The notes under the pieces: generated by a model
What the model saw: the letters and a program-made list of their open reading frames with translations, nothing else
Database searches by the model: none
Told to the model about the DNA's origin: nothing
Program-made: the position numbers and the translations under genes
In this document: one piece after another, positions 1 to 19,800 of the stretch
Numbering within the stretch: the stretch's first letter is position 1
Layout: every line of letters starts with the position of its first letter
Assembly (NCBI GenBank): GCA_023055505.1
Contig: JALIRH010000146.1
Span: 186,001 to 250,000 of the forward strand
Reading direction: 5' to 3'
Length of the DNA: 64,000 nt
Source: Callipepla californica brunnescens
Lineage: Eukaryota; Chordata; Aves; Galliformes; Odontophoridae

Positions 1-692
1 TGAGGGGGAGACGGGGAAGGGTACGCAGATGACAGATGGGTCAATAGAAGAAAAAAAACAACGGCAACGATTTGAGGAGGAACAGTATCTTTCCTAAATC
101 TAACAAAATCGAACAATTGGGAGAGAGAAAGTTTCCAAACCAAATCTGAGAGCTTACCTTAGTAAAAATGCAAGGTAAGCACAACTGTTGTCTGGTCCGG
201 AGTTTCACCCCTCTGCTGCTCCCCAACACAGCATTAACTCCTTAACTGCCTGCATGATGTTCTGATGTGGAATATCTGCATCAAAACCACAAAACCACAA
301 CAGTTTGTCAAGGACCATTGAACTGAAGAATATAGGATGCTCTTCAAGCAGTGAATGTGAGCCACGTTCTGTGCAGTGTTAGGAAGGGAGTAGGAAGAAT
401 AGGGGAATTGATTCTTCCCCTCCCTTTGGAACCTGTGAGATTACAGCTGGAGTAGTGCATCCTTTGCGTTTCCCAACAGAAGGAGGATGCTGACACCCTG
501 GAATAAGTTCAGAGAATGGACATTAGGATGGCAAGAAGGCTGGAGCATGCTGTAAAAGAAGAGGCTGAAGGAACTAACTTTATTCAACTTGGAGCAGAGA
601 CCTCTTGATACTTTAGCACTGGATGCAGATTAAAGCCATATTAGATAAACTGGGAGGTGAAGCTTTTCCCCTCCCCGATCCCATCCCCATCC
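1..692. repeat. Inverted duplicate of 37,030-37,722, cut by the window edge
   Basis: Positions p here pair with 37,722-p on the other strand, base for base apart from rare changes. The match ends at about 692, where this copy runs into a minisatellite unit (aacaggaggacaggtc) while the 37 kb copy continues into ANP32E intron 4. The segment contains an old CR1 piece at about 343-640. It may extend beyond position 1. No gene is seen in it. Confidence 0.9.
343..640 (+). mobile_element. Old CR1 LINE fragment
   Basis: This is the reverse complement of the CR1-like stretch at 37,082-37,380. It carries the diverged CR1 body pattern (gagaatc-type block, a ctccagctgtaatctcac-type block read on the other strand, and a Gln-rich-free A/G-rich tail). 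It is recognised from resemblance to CR1 consensus features and is clearly older than the CR1 tail at 37.8 kb. Confidence 0.5.
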
Positions 693-1170
693 AACAGGAG
701 GACAGGTCAACCCATAGGGACCAAAGAGCCCCATGAAGCCTCATAGTGACCCCATAGAGACCCACAGGAGAGCAGGGCAACCTTTGGGCCCCATAGCGTC
801 CACAGAAGAGCTCACAGTGCTCCACAGAGAGCAAAAGAAGAACAGGTCAACCCATAGGGACCAAAGAGAGCCCCAGGGAGCCCCATAGTGACCCCATAAA
901 GACCCCATTGAGACCCCCAGGAGAGCAAGTCAACCTTCAGGCCACATAGCATCCACAGAAGAGGTCATAGAGCCCCATAGAGTGCAACAGGAGGACAGGT
1001 CAACCCATAGGGTCCCATTGGGACCAGGGCAAGCCCTAGAGCACCCCACTGAGCCCCACAGTGACCCCACAGTGCCCCACAGGAGAGCAGGACAACCTTT
1101 GGGCCCCATAGCGTCCACAGAAGAGCTCACAGGGCCCCATAGAGAGCAGTGGGAGGACAGGTCAACCCAC
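693..1170. repeat. Minisatellite in ANP32E intron 3 (copy 1)
   Basis: Imperfect units of roughly 100-130 bp built from short phrases such as ggacaggtcaacccataggg, gagccccatag and cacaggagagcagg. The same family fills part of intron 2. All frames through it are low complexity and not credible genes. Confidence 0.85.
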
Positions 1171-1640
1171 AGGCACATCAAATAGCCGCAGCTTCCTCCT
1201 ACACTTAACTCTCCCATTGCTCAGGTCCGCTCCTAATTAACCGCCTCAGACACACGCTAATTACTGCACCAGCTCAGCGGCAGCTTGCATTTTGTCTCAT
1301 CAGCTGCACCTCCGCAGAAGGTGCGGGGGGACGAGCACTACGACAGCGGGCCACTCCTCCACCACAGCCAAACCAGGAGCTGCACGGCTCCCGCTCACCC
1401 CACGTCCCACACGGAGGGCATCGCACCGCGCTGCTCCTCCAGGAGCTGCCCCCAAAAAGCACAACACCGACCTCACCACATCGGGAGCACGGCGAACCTA
1501 CAGCTGCGAGGGAAAGGAGCGCACGGCGTGAGCTGTGAACGCTTCGTCCCGGCGCCTGGCAGCGGCTGAGAGGGAACGAAGGGAGATAAAACACACCGCA
1601 CTGCATCTCCACTCCAGACCTCTGACACTGCAGTGGTTCA

Positions 1641-7121
<5,481 letters not shown>

Positions 7122-7193
7122 CGCCACCTCCTCCTCCTCCTCGCCCCGCGGCTCCGCGCTGCCGAAGGAGGGAAGGGCGGCCGAGGGCACGCA

Positions 7194-7228
<35 letters not shown>

Positions 7229-7253
7229 GAGGGAGGGAGGGAGGGAGCGGGGT
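7194..7253. repeat. GCC trinucleotide run with adjoining GGGA run
   Basis: About eleven GCC units at 7,194-7,227, then five GGGA units to about 7,253. On the gene strand this is a GGC run 70-110 nt before the start codon, probably in the 5' UTR or core promoter. The G-rich side fits a G-quadruplex pattern (four or more GGG tracts with 1-nt loops). Confidence 0.85.
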
Positions 7254-7796
7254 GTTGGGAGCAGCCGGGCCCGCTCCGTGTGCGGGGTGTCCGGGCTGAT
7301 CCGGGCCCGCTCCGCGTGGGGGGTGTCCGGGCTGTCCGAGGTATCCGGGCTCTCCGGTCTACCCGGGCCGTCCGGGCCTGCTCCGCGCGCAGCTGTCCGA
7401 GCTCCCCGGTCTGTCCGGGCCCGCTGCGCGCTCGGCCGTGCGGGTGATCGGGTGATGGAGTGAAGGGGCTCCGCGGGGTTCCCGGGGCCGCTGCGGGCGC
7501 AGCTGCGGCGCCGTCAGGGTCCGCACGCACACTGCGCCTCCATGACGCGGCGCGTGGCGCCCCCTTCGCCGCCGCGACCCCGCCCCCCCTCCGAGGGCGG
7601 GACTTCCGCCGCGCCGCCGCGCTTCTCGTTGGCCGCGTGCGGCTCGGCGCGATTGGTCCGAGACGCTGCCCGTCACGGCGGCGCGGGACTTTAAACTGAG
7701 GGAGATGGAGGGGCGGCGCGGAATGGCGCGCGCGCGGGGGGCGGGGTCGGGTTGGCGGGAACTGCACGCGGGGGGTGGGGCTACGAATACATGCCC

Positions 7797-7862
7797 GCGC
7801 GGACACGGGTAGGGGCACGGGTAGGGGCACGGATAGGGGCGCGGGTACGGGTGGGGCACGGA
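7797..7862. repeat. 12-bp tandem repeat gggtaggggcac
   Basis: About five degenerate units. Copy 2 (61,376 onward) has one 12-bp unit fewer, which is one of only two length differences I found between the ANP32E copies. Confidence 0.8.
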
Positions 7863-7994
7863 TAAGGGTATGGGGAAGGGCGGTTGGGCGGGTCGGTAAG
7901 TGGGGAGACGAGCGGGCAGCCAGGCAGGACGGCAGGGAGGGGAGCAGAGAGATAACGGGGGGAGAAAGCGGGGGGCAAGCAGGCGGGGGGGCTG

Positions 7995-8965
7995 CAAAGC
8001 CAATAAACGTTGGATGGAGGAATCTGACGGGTTTGGGATGCAGCTGGGAGTGTGGTAACTCTGGGATGCTAACTGGAGATAATGGAACAGCTAGATGGCA
8101 ACGAGGAAGCGAATGTGACCCTCGGACTGGTAGCACTACAACACGGTCCAGAGATAAAGATAGTTTAGGCATAGTGGGAATGGGAACAGAATTAATGGAA
8201 ACCAGGCAAAAGCCATGTAGGCTCCCCTTTGGGTACTGGTGGCTGTGTGGAGATGGATATGCCCATAAAATGCTCCCACTGAGTTCGACCGGGACGTGCA
8301 CGGCGGGACGTCCGATGCCTCACACTGGTACACGTACTCGTGCAGAACCCCCACGAGGGGTCTTAAGAACCGTGTGGATACGAACAAAAAGTAAAAACCC
8401 CACTAATTGAAAGGCCTTCAGGATTTCATAGTTTTGTTCGGTGGCTAATTCCAGCCCTAGGAGTAAGTGTATTAGAAAAGGCCGTAGTGAATGTGTCAGC
8501 CACTATGGAAAGAACTGAGAATGTAACATCAGATACCATCCAAGGTTTGCAAACAGAGATTTCTTCTTTGAGTAAAGTAGTTCTGCAGAACAGAACGGCT
8601 CCAGACCTAACTGCAAAGGGGGGAGTCTGTACAGTAATTAATCAAAGCTGCTGTGCTCACGTGGACCAAGATCAACGTAGAAACTGACACACAGGCGATT
8701 CAGAAACGGGTTGAAGTGCTGCACCAAGTCTCATTAGATGGTACCTCATTTGGATTTACACACTTATGGAATCAGCTCACTAGCTGGCTCCCTGATTAAG
8801 CCTGGCTAAAGCAACCGTCTGTAGCAATAGTGGTGCTGTTTATTCCCATAGTGATGACTTGTACAGGTGTGTGGTGCTTTCTCTGGTGCTGTCGAAGGAG
8901 CCTGCATGGTTACACCACCTGGAAAAGAAATTGCATCAACCGCCAAGCAGAACCTGGGAAGTGTT
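7995..8965 (+). pseudogene. Broken env of a class I endogenous retrovirus (copy 1)
   Basis: The surface-subunit end runs to about 8,400 in one frame (motif GYWWLCGDGY at about 8,230). The transmembrane subunit then continues in another frame from about 8,395 to a stop at 8,685. The TM part shows the LQNRTAPDL heptad and immunosuppressive-type block and a CX6CC motif (C-TVINQS-CC), which are typical of gammaretrovirus-like Env. Beyond the stop, degenerate coding (membrane-proximal and anchor region) runs to about 8,965. The frameshift and several stops show that it cannot make Env. It is not the same family as the provirus at 31.7 kb. Confidence 0.8.
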
Positions 8966-9024
8966 TCAGGAAGGAGATAATGGACAATAGTACGTCATAG
9001 GCAAAAGAATTTGCCTGTTATATT

Positions 9025-9515
9025 GAGAAGGGGGATTGAATCATGAGAACAGCTTATCCATGGTAACAACAACTCGTTACATAAATCAAGCGGCCGCATC
9101 ATTGTGTGACAGGTAGAGCTGCTGTTTGCAGCTCCGTACAAGGGTGAGGGACAACACAGCACAAGAAGCTGTGGTTGCTGACAGCACAATGATGGTCCTG
9201 AGAAGCTGCTGCCTGCAACTCAGTGAAGGGGGTCTGTGAAGATAAGAAGGCAAAACAACGTACAGTGATCCCCTCAACATGTGGAAATCTGTTGTGGCCA
9301 CTGCACGTGTCGCTCACTTGGGAACTTCTGTCTGTATGTGTGGGATGTGATGAGTACGCATGTGCTGTACCTTTAAATACGTACTCATTTCTGTCTTTGG
9401 GTGCACGTATGGTGGAGAGATCCCCATGCACCCAGCGCTGTAATCAAGGGAAAGCCTGCTGGACATAGTGCACTGCTGTGCAAAGTTACTGTGTTGCGTT
9501 CCTCGGCATCGGGGC
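9025..9515 (+). mobile_element. Probable degenerate LTR after the env fragment (copy 1)
   Basis: A purine run, gagaagggggatt, at 9,025-9,037 looks like a polypurine tract at the expected place downstream of env. The following 470 bp has a ttaaata element near 9,372 and a damaged poly(A)-signal-like aatcaa near 9,441. The right end is not clear. The remaining bases to 9,651 show no gene. Confidence 0.4.
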
Positions 9516-9651
9516 AAGCGGGGAGCAAGTGGGGATACACAGAGAGCAGCGGAGGAGGGGGGGGGCATCTGGGAAGTGGACAGTGGGAGGGCATCCAGGG
9601 ATCCAGGGTGGCGGGAAGTGGGCAGGGAGTACAGCAGGAACTGCAGCACTA

Positions 9652-12600
9652 AGACAGTGCAGACACACAGTGCGCACACACACACACACACACACGCACA
9701 GACACACAGTGCACACAGACACACACACACACACAAGTGCACACACAGTGCACACACACAGTACACACACACAGTGCACACACACACACAGAACACGCAC
9801 GCACACCGTGCACACACATGAACAGTGCGCAAACACAAGTATGCACACACACACAGTGCACACACAGTGCACGCACACACAGTGCACACACGCACAGTGC
9901 ACAAATACGAACACACACAAACACACAGTGCACTCACACACACAGTGCTGACACAGTGCACACACACACACACAGTGCACACACAGTGCACGCACACACA
10001 GTGCACACACACACAGTGCACAAATACGAACACACACAAACACACAGTTCACACACACACAGTGCACTCACACACACAGTGCTGACACAGTGCACACACA
10101 CACACACAGTGCACACACAGTGCACGCACACACAGTGCACGCACACACAGTGCACAAATACGAACACACACAAACACACAGTTCACACACACACAGTGCA
10201 CTCACACACAGTGCTGACACAGTGCACACACACACACAGTGCACACACACACTGCACTCACACACAGTGCACACAGAGTGCACACACACACACAGTCGAC
10301 ACACACAGTGCACACACACACAGTACACTCACACACACACACAGTGCACACAGTACACACACACACAGTACACTCACACACACACAGTGCGCACACACAG
10401 TGCACACACACACTGTGCACACACACACACAGTGCAAACACATGCAGTGCACACACACACAGAGCGTACACACGAACACACACGAACACAGAGTACACAC
10501 AGTGCACATACACAGTGCACACACACACTCACAGTGCACACACAATGCACACACAAAAAGTGCACGCACACAAAGACACACAGTGCACACACAGTGCACA
10601 CACACACACAGTGCACAAACACAGTGCACAGACAGTGCACACACACTGTGCACACACACACACACACTGCACACACAGTGCACACACACACACAGAACAT
10701 GCACGCACACTGTGCACACACACAAACAGTGCACACAAAAACAGTATGCACACACACACAGTGCACGCACACACACAGTGCACACACACATAGTGCACTC
10801 ACACACAGTGCTGACACAGTGCACACACACGCACACTGTGCACACACGCACACCGCACTCACACACATAGTGCTCACACAGTGTACACACACACAGTGCA
10901 CACACACGGACAGTGCACACACACACACACAGTGCACAAATACACAGTGCACAACAGTGCACACACACACACAGAACACACAGACACAGTGCGCACACAC
11001 ACTGCACACACTGTACACACACACACACACAGTGCACAGAGACACACTGTACACACTGTGCACACGCACAGTGCAGACACAGAGCACACACACACACACA
11101 CACCGACAAAGTGCACACACACACAGTGCACACACAGTGCACAAACACACACACAGTGCACACACACTGCACCCACACACAGTACAAACACACACACACA
11201 GTGCACACACACTCAATGCACATACACGAACACACAAACACACGAACACACACAAACACACAGTGCACACACACCGTGCACACACACACACACACAGTGC
11301 ACACACAGTGCACACACAAACAGTGCACACACACAAACACACACACACACATGGTGCACACACACACAGTGCACACACACAGTGCTGACACAGTGCACAC
11401 ACACACACACAGTGCACACACAGTGCACGCACACACAGTGCACGCACACACAGTGCACAAATACGAACACACACAAACACACAGTTCACACACACACAGT
11501 GCACTCACACACAGTGCTGACACAGTGCACACACACACACAGTGCACACACACACTGCACTCACACACAGTGCACACAGAGTGCACACACACACACAGTC
11601 GACACACACAGTGCACACACACACAGTACACACACACACAGTACACTCACACACACACAGTGCGCACACACAGTGCACACACACACTGTGCACACACACA
11701 CACAGTGCAAACACACGCAGTGCACACACACACACAGAACACACACATAGTGCACACACACAGAGCGTACACACGAACACACACGAACACAGAGTACACA
11801 CAGTGCACATACACAGTGCACACACACACTCACAGTGCACACACAATGCACACACAAAAAGTGCACGCACACAAAGACACACAGTGCACACACAGTGCAC
11901 ACACACACACAGTGCACAAACACAGTGCACAGACAGTGCACACACACTGTGCACACACACACACACACTGCACACACAGTGCACACACACACACAGAACA
12001 TGCACGCACACTGTGCACACACACAAACAGTGCACACAAAAACAGTATGCACACACACACAGTGCACACACACATAGTGCACTCACACACAGTGCTGACA
12101 CAGTGCACACACACGCACACTGTGCACACACGCACACCGCACTCACACACATAGTGCTCACACAGTGTACACACACACAGTGCACACACACAGACAGTGC
12201 ACACACACACACACAGTGCACAAATACACAGTGCACAACAGTGCACACACACACACAGAACACACACACAGTGCGCACACACACTGCACACACTGTACAC
12301 ACACACACACACAGTGCACAGAGACACACTGCACACACTGTGCACACGCACAGTGCAGACACAGAGCACACACACACACACACCGACAAAGTGCACACAC
12401 ACACAGTGCACACACAGTGCACAAACACACACTCAATGCACATACACGAACACACAAACACAGTACACACACACACACACAGTGCACACACACTCAATGC
12501 ACATACACGAACACAAACACACGAACACACACAAACACACAGTGCACACACTCACACAGTGCACACACACACACACAGTGCACACACAGTGCACACACAC

Positions 12601-12895
12601 ACAGTACACACACACACAGTGCACACACACTCAATGCACACACACGAACACACAAACACACGAACACACACAAACACACAGTGCACACACACCGTGCACA
12701 CACACACACACACAGTGCACACACAGTGCACACACAAACAGTGCACACACACAAACACACACACACACGGTGCACACACACACAGTGCACACACACAGTG
12801 CACTCACAGTGCACACACACACAGTGCACTCCCCCCCCCACACACACAGTGCACACACACAAAGTGAACACACACGAATACACACAGACACATAG
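9652..12895. repeat. CA/GTGCAC satellite, block 1
   Basis: Runs of CA (usually 3-7) separated by the palindromic core GTGCAC, giving cacacacagtgcacacac and variants with gaacac, gtacac, gtgctgac and aaatacgaacac. Larger blocks are re-duplicated inside: for example the gtcgacacacac block near 10,295 recurs near 11,599 and 14,959. The first 280 bp match 63,219 onward. All frames are open by composition (His-Thr or Cys-Val runs) and none is a credible gene. Confidence 0.97.
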
Positions 12896-13631
12896 TGTCG
12901 TGAAAGACAGAAACTGTTTTTCCCTTCTTTTGTCTCAAAGCTTGCTTCCTAAGGCCTTTTCTGGTGACAAGACTCTGACTGATAACTGCCGGTTACCCAG
13001 ATGGGTGCTATGGTGCCTCATTGTCTCTGCTTATGGTTGTAAAGATAAGCAGAAATAGGGGCAAATAGTCTTTTCCGGGGGGCACGGCTTGGAGAAGCTG
13101 ACCACCACAAAAAGACAGTGCTCCTGCATGGCAAGGAAGGCAACATCCGCTGCTGGCTTATCTGTTGAGCCAGACATGTCACACAAGCAAATAGAAAAAA
13201 ATACCTGAGAAATGGGGATAAAAGGCCTTCACTGAACCAAGGATTTTTGAGAGAAGAAGAGAGGAAGAGAAGAGAAGAATTCCTGGAGAAGAACTCCCAA
13301 AGAGAAAATCTTTGAGGAGAACTCCCGAAGATGGACCCTGAGACCTGCTTGCTGCCATCTCCCATCCCCCGCGGTGACCAGACGAGTTCCTGAGACTATG
13401 AACCTCGCTGGACCCACGGTGATGATTATATCTCTCTTGCTTTCTATCAAGACTCCTTGCTTTTTTTTATCCCTTTTCTATCGCTCACCTTCCCTTCCCC
13501 ATATCCCTAAGCAACTAGTAATTGTAATAAACTGGTTGGGCTAACATTTGACCCGTTGTGTCTTAATCTCGCCATCGGGTATACACACAATATAAGAACC
13601 TCGTCTCCCTCCTTTATATTGGAGCGTGACA
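12896..13631 (+). mobile_element. Solo-LTR-like island inside the satellite, copy A
   Basis: 736 bp beginning TGTCGTG and ending CGTGACA. It has a TATA-like gataaaagg at 13,217-13,225 and a poly(A) signal aataaa at 13,526-13,531, an order that fits U3-R-U5. It belongs to a different LTR family from the 439-bp LTRs. The flanks (catag and agtgc) do not give a clear target duplication. A non-LTR origin cannot be excluded. Confidence 0.6.
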
Positions 13632-16113
13632 AGTGCACACACACAAATAGAACACACACACAGTGCACACACAGACACAGTGCACACACACACAATGCAC
13701 ACACAAAGTGCACACACTGTGCACACACAAACAGTGCACACACACGCACACAGTGCACACACACACAGTGCATACAAACGAACACACAGTGCACACACAG
13801 TTCACACAGAGTGCACACACACAGAGTACACACACACACAGTGCACCCACACGAACACACGCAAACACACAGTGCACACAGACACACAGTGCACATACAC
13901 ACACACAGTGCACACACAGTGCACACGCACACACACACACTGCACACACACAGTGCACAAGCACACACATTGCACACACAGTGCACAGACACTGACATTG
14001 CACACACAGTGCACACACAAACATTGCACACACACACTGCACACACACGCAGTACACACGCACACACAGTGCACACACACTCACAGTGCACACACAGTGC
14101 ACACGCACGGATAGTGCACACACACGCACACAGTGCACACACACACATAGTGCACACACACACAGTGCGCACACACAGTGCACACACACACACAGTACAC
14201 ACACAAACACAGTGCACACAACATGCACACACACAGTGCACACGCACACACACACACTGCACACACACACTGCACACACACAGTGCACACAGTGCACACG
14301 CAGGGCAGTGCACACACAGGGCAGTGCACACACACAGAGTGTACACACAGTGCACACACACACAATGCACATGCACACACAGTGCACTCACAAACACACA
14401 GCTGACACAGTGCACACACACAAACACACAGTACACACGCACACAGAACACACACAGAGCACACACACACAGTGCACATGCACACACACACAGTGCACAA
14501 ACAGTGCACACACACACAGTGCACACACTAAACACACACACATAGTACACACACAATGCACACACACACAATGCACACACACGAACACACACAAACACAC
14601 AGTGCACACACACACACGCAGTGTGCACACACACACAGTGCACACACAGTGCACGCACACACAGTGCACACACACACAGTGCACAAATACGAACACACAC
14701 AAACACACAGTTCACACACACACAGTGCACTCACACACACAGTGCTGACACAGTGCACACACACACACACAGTGCACACACAGTGCACGCACACACAGTG
14801 CACACACACACAGTGCACAAATACGAACACACACAAACACACAGTTCACACACACACAGTGCACTCACACACAGTGCTGACACAGTGCACACACACACAC
14901 AGTGCACACACACACTGCACTCACACACAGTGCACACAGAGTGCACACACACACACAGTCGACACACACAGTGCACACACACACAGTACACTCACACACA
15001 GTACACTCACACACACACACAGTGCGCACACACAGTGCACACACACACTGTGCACACACACACACAGTGCAAACACATGCAGTGCACACACACACAGAAC
15101 ACACACATAGTGCACACACACAGAGCGTACACACGAACACACACGAACACAGAGTACACACAGTGCACATACACAGTGCACACACACACTCACAGTGCAC
15201 ACACAATGCACACACAAAAAGTGCACGCACACAAAGACACACAGTGCACACACAGTGCACACACACAGTGCACAAACACAGTGCACAGACAGTGCACACA
15301 CACTGTGCACACACACACACACACACTGCACACACAGTGCACACACACACACAGAACATGCACGCACACTGTGCACACACACAAACAGTGCACACAAAAA
15401 CAGTATGCACACACACAGTGCACGCACACACACAGTGCACACACACATAGTGCACTCACACACAGTGCTGACACAGTGCACACACACGCACACTGTGCAC
15501 ACACGCACACCGCACTCACACACATAGTGCTCACACAGTGTACACACACACAGTGCACACACACGGACAGTGCACACACACACACACAGTGCACAAATAC
15601 ACAGTGCACAACAGTGCACACACACACACACAGAACACACAGACACAGTGCGCACACACACTGCACACACTGTACACACACACACACACAGTGCACAGAG
15701 ACACACTGTACACACTGTGCACACGCACAGTGCAGACACAGAGCACACACACACACACACACCGACAAAGTGCACACACACACAGTGCACACACAGTGCA
15801 CAAACACACACACAGTGCACACACACTGCACCCACACACAGTACAAACACACACACACAGTGCACACACACTCAATGCACATACACGAACACACAAACAC
15901 ACGAACACACACAAACACACAGTGCACACACACCGTGCACACACACACACACACAGTGCACACACAGTGCACACACAAACAGTGCACACACACAAACACA
16001 CACACACACATGGTGCACACCCACACAGTGCACACACACAGTGCACTCACAGTGCACACACACATAGTGCACACACACAAAGTGAACACACACGAATACA
16101 CACAGACACATAG
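13632..16113. repeat. CA/GTGCAC satellite, block 2
   Basis: Same satellite family. The last part (about 14,700-16,113) repeats the arrangement of 11,370-12,895, which is why a second LTR-like island follows at the same place. Confidence 0.97.
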
Positions 16114-16849
16114 TGTCGTGAAAGACAGAAACTGTTTTTCCCTTCTTTTGTCTCAAAGCTTGCTTCCTAAGGCCTTTTCTGGTGACAAGACTCTGACTGA
16201 TAACTGCCGGTTACCCAGATGGGTGCTATGGTGCCTCATTGTCTCTGCTTATGGTTGTAAAGATAAGCAGAAATAGGGGCAAATAGTCTTTTCCGGGGGG
16301 CACGGCTTGGAGAAGCTGACCACCACAAAAAGACAGTGCTCCTGCATGGCAAGGAAGGCAACATCCGCTGCTGGCTTATCTGTTGAGCCAGACGTGTCAC
16401 ACAAGCAAATAGAAAAAAATACCTGAGAAATGGGGATAAAAGGCCTTCACTGAACCAAGGATTTTTGAGAGAAGAAGAGAGGAAGAGAAGAGAAGAATTC
16501 CTGGAGAAGAACTCCCAAAGAGAAAATCTTTGAGGAGAACTCCCGAAGATGGACCCTGAGACCTGCTTGCTGCCATCTCCCATCCCCCGCGGTGACCAGA
16601 CGAGTTCCTGAGACTATGAACCTCGCTGGACCCACGGTGATGATTATATCTCTCTTGCTTTCTATCAAGACTCCTTGCTTTTTTTTATCCCTTTTCTATC
16701 GCTCACCTTCCCTTCCCCATATCCCTAAGCAACTAGTAATTGTAATAAACTGGTTGGGCTAACATTTGACCCGTTGTGTCTTAATCTCGCCATCGGGTAT
16801 ACACACAATATAAGAACCTCGTCTCCCTCCTTTATATTGGAGCGTGACA
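16114..16849 (+). mobile_element. Solo-LTR-like island inside the satellite, copy B
   Basis: Offset by exactly 3,218 bp from 12,896-13,631 and nearly identical (one difference noticed, acatgtc versus acgtgtc). Satellite flanks on both sides are duplicated too. It therefore arose by segmental duplication of the array, not by a second insertion. Confidence 0.7.
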
Positions 16850-19800
16850 AGTGCACACACACAAATAGAACACACACACAGTGCACACACAGACACAGTG
16901 CACACACACACAATGCACACACAAAGTGCACACACTGTGCACACACAAACAGTGCACACACACGCACACAGTGCACACACACACAGTGCATACAAACGAA
17001 CACACAGTGCACACACAGTTCACACAGAGTGCACACACACAGAGTACACACACACACAGTGCACCCACACGAACACACGCAAACACACAGTGCACACAGA
17101 CACACAGTGCACATACACACACACAGTGCACACACAGTGCACACACACACAGACACACACCGTGCACACACAGTGCACACACACACAGTACACACACACA
17201 AAGTGCACACACACACACATTGCACACACACACATTGCACATGCACACACAGTGCACTCACAAACACATGGCTGACACAGTGCACACACACACACACACA
17301 GTACACATGCACACAGAGCACACACAGAGCACACACACAGTGCACACGCACACACACACACTGCACACACACAGTGCACAAGCACACACATTGCACACAC
17401 AGTGCACAGACACTGACAGTGCACACACAGTGCACACACAAACAGTGCACACACACACAGTGTACACACAGGGCACACACACAAAGTGCACACACACAAA
17501 ATGCGCACACAGTGCACACACACACACAGTGCACACGCACACAGTAAACACACACAAACATTGCACACACACACTGCACACACACGCAGTACACACGCAC
17601 ACACAGTGCACACACACTCACAGTGCACACACAGTGCACACGCACGGATAGTGCACACACACGCACACAGTGCACACACACACATAGTGCACACACACAC
17701 AGTGCGCACACACAGTGCACACACACACACAGTACACACACAAACACAGTGCACACAACATGCACACACACAGTGCACACGCACACACACACACTGCACA
17801 CACACACTGCACACACACACTGCACACACACAGTGCACACAGTGCACACACAGGGCAGTGCACACACAGGGCAGTGCACACACACAGAGTGTACACACAG
17901 TGCACACACACACAATGCACATGCACACACAGTGCACATGCACACACAGTGCACTCACAAACACACAGCTGACACAGTGCACACACACAAACACACAGTA
18001 CACACGCACACATTGCACACACAGAGCACACACACACAGTGCACATGCACACACACACAGTGCACAAACAGTGCACACACACACACAGTGCACACACTAA
18101 ACACACACACATAGTACACACACAATGCACAAAGACACAATGCACACACACGAACACACACAAACACACAGTGCACACACACACACGCAGTGCGCACACA
18201 CACACAGTGTACACACAGTGCACGCAAACAGTGCACACACACACACTGTGCACACACACACCGTATACACACACACAGTGCACACACAGTACACACACAA
18301 ACAGTGCACACACACGAACACACACAAACACACAGTGCACACACACACACAGTGCACACACACAAACACACACAGAGTGCATACACACACAGTGCACACA
18401 GTGCACACACACACACAGATCACACACACACACAATGCACACACAGTGCACACACACAAACACACAGTGCACAAACAGAGCACACACACACACTCAGTGC
18501 ACACACTGTACACACACACACTCACAGTACACACACAGAGCACGCACACACAATACACACACGAACATACACAAACACACAGTGCACACACACACAATGC
18601 ACACACACAGTGTACACACTGTGCACACACACAGTGCACACACACAGAGTGCACATAACGTGCACACACAGTGCACACACACACTGTGCACACACACACT
18701 GTATACACACACACAGTGCACACACAAACAGTGCACACACACGAACACAAACACATTGCACACAGACACACAGTGCACACACACAAAGTGCACACACACA
18801 AACACACACAGAGTGCATACACACATACACAGTGCACACACACACACAGTGCACACACAGTGGACATGCACACACAGTGCACTCAAAAACACACAGCTGA
18901 CACAGTGCACACACACACACACACAGTGCAAACACAGTGCACACACACACACTGCACACACAGTGCACTCACACACAAACAGTACACATGCACACAGAGC
19001 ACACACACAGAGCACACACACAGTGCACACGCACACACACACACTGCACACACACAGTGCACCCACACAAAGTGCACACAGTGCACGAACACACAAGACT
19101 AGAGTGCACACACACAGTGCACGCACACACACACAGTGCACACGCAAAGAGTGCACACAGGGCACACACACGCAGAACACACACACACACAGTGCACACA
19201 CAGTGCACACACACAAAATGCGCACACAGTGCACACACACACACACAAAATGCGCACACACACAGTGCACACAGTGAACACACACACAGTGCACACACAC
19301 ACATATTGCACACACACACACACACACAGTGTACACATACAGAACACGCACGCACACAGTGTGCATGCACACACACACACTGCACACACATGAACACACA
19401 CAAACACACAGTGCACACACAAACGCACACACAGTATACACTCACACAGTGTACACACAGTGCACACACAAACAGTGTGCACACACGAACACACACAAAC
19501 ACACAGTTCACATGCGCACACAGTGGACACACACACAGTGCGCATGCACGGACTGTGCACACTTACAAACACACAGTGTACACACAGTGCACAAACACGC
19601 AAAGTGCACATACACACTGCACAACAGTGCACACACACACACACAGTGCACACGCACACGCACATAGTGCAAACACACACATTGCACACACACACACACA
19701 GTCCATACACGCAAAGAGTATGAACTCACAGTGCACACAAACATACACACTGCGCAAACAAAGCACACTCACACGCACACAGTGCACACACACACATTAC

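Noticed and set aside
13018..13365. 115-codon minus-strand frame in the LTR-like island
   Set aside because: It is antisense to the TATA and poly(A) order of the island and has no family resemblance.
12896..13631. DNA transposon explanation for the 736-bp island
   Set aside because: The terminal inverted repeat is only a few bases and the TATA/poly(A) order fits an LTR better. It is kept as an alternative because the target duplication is unclear.
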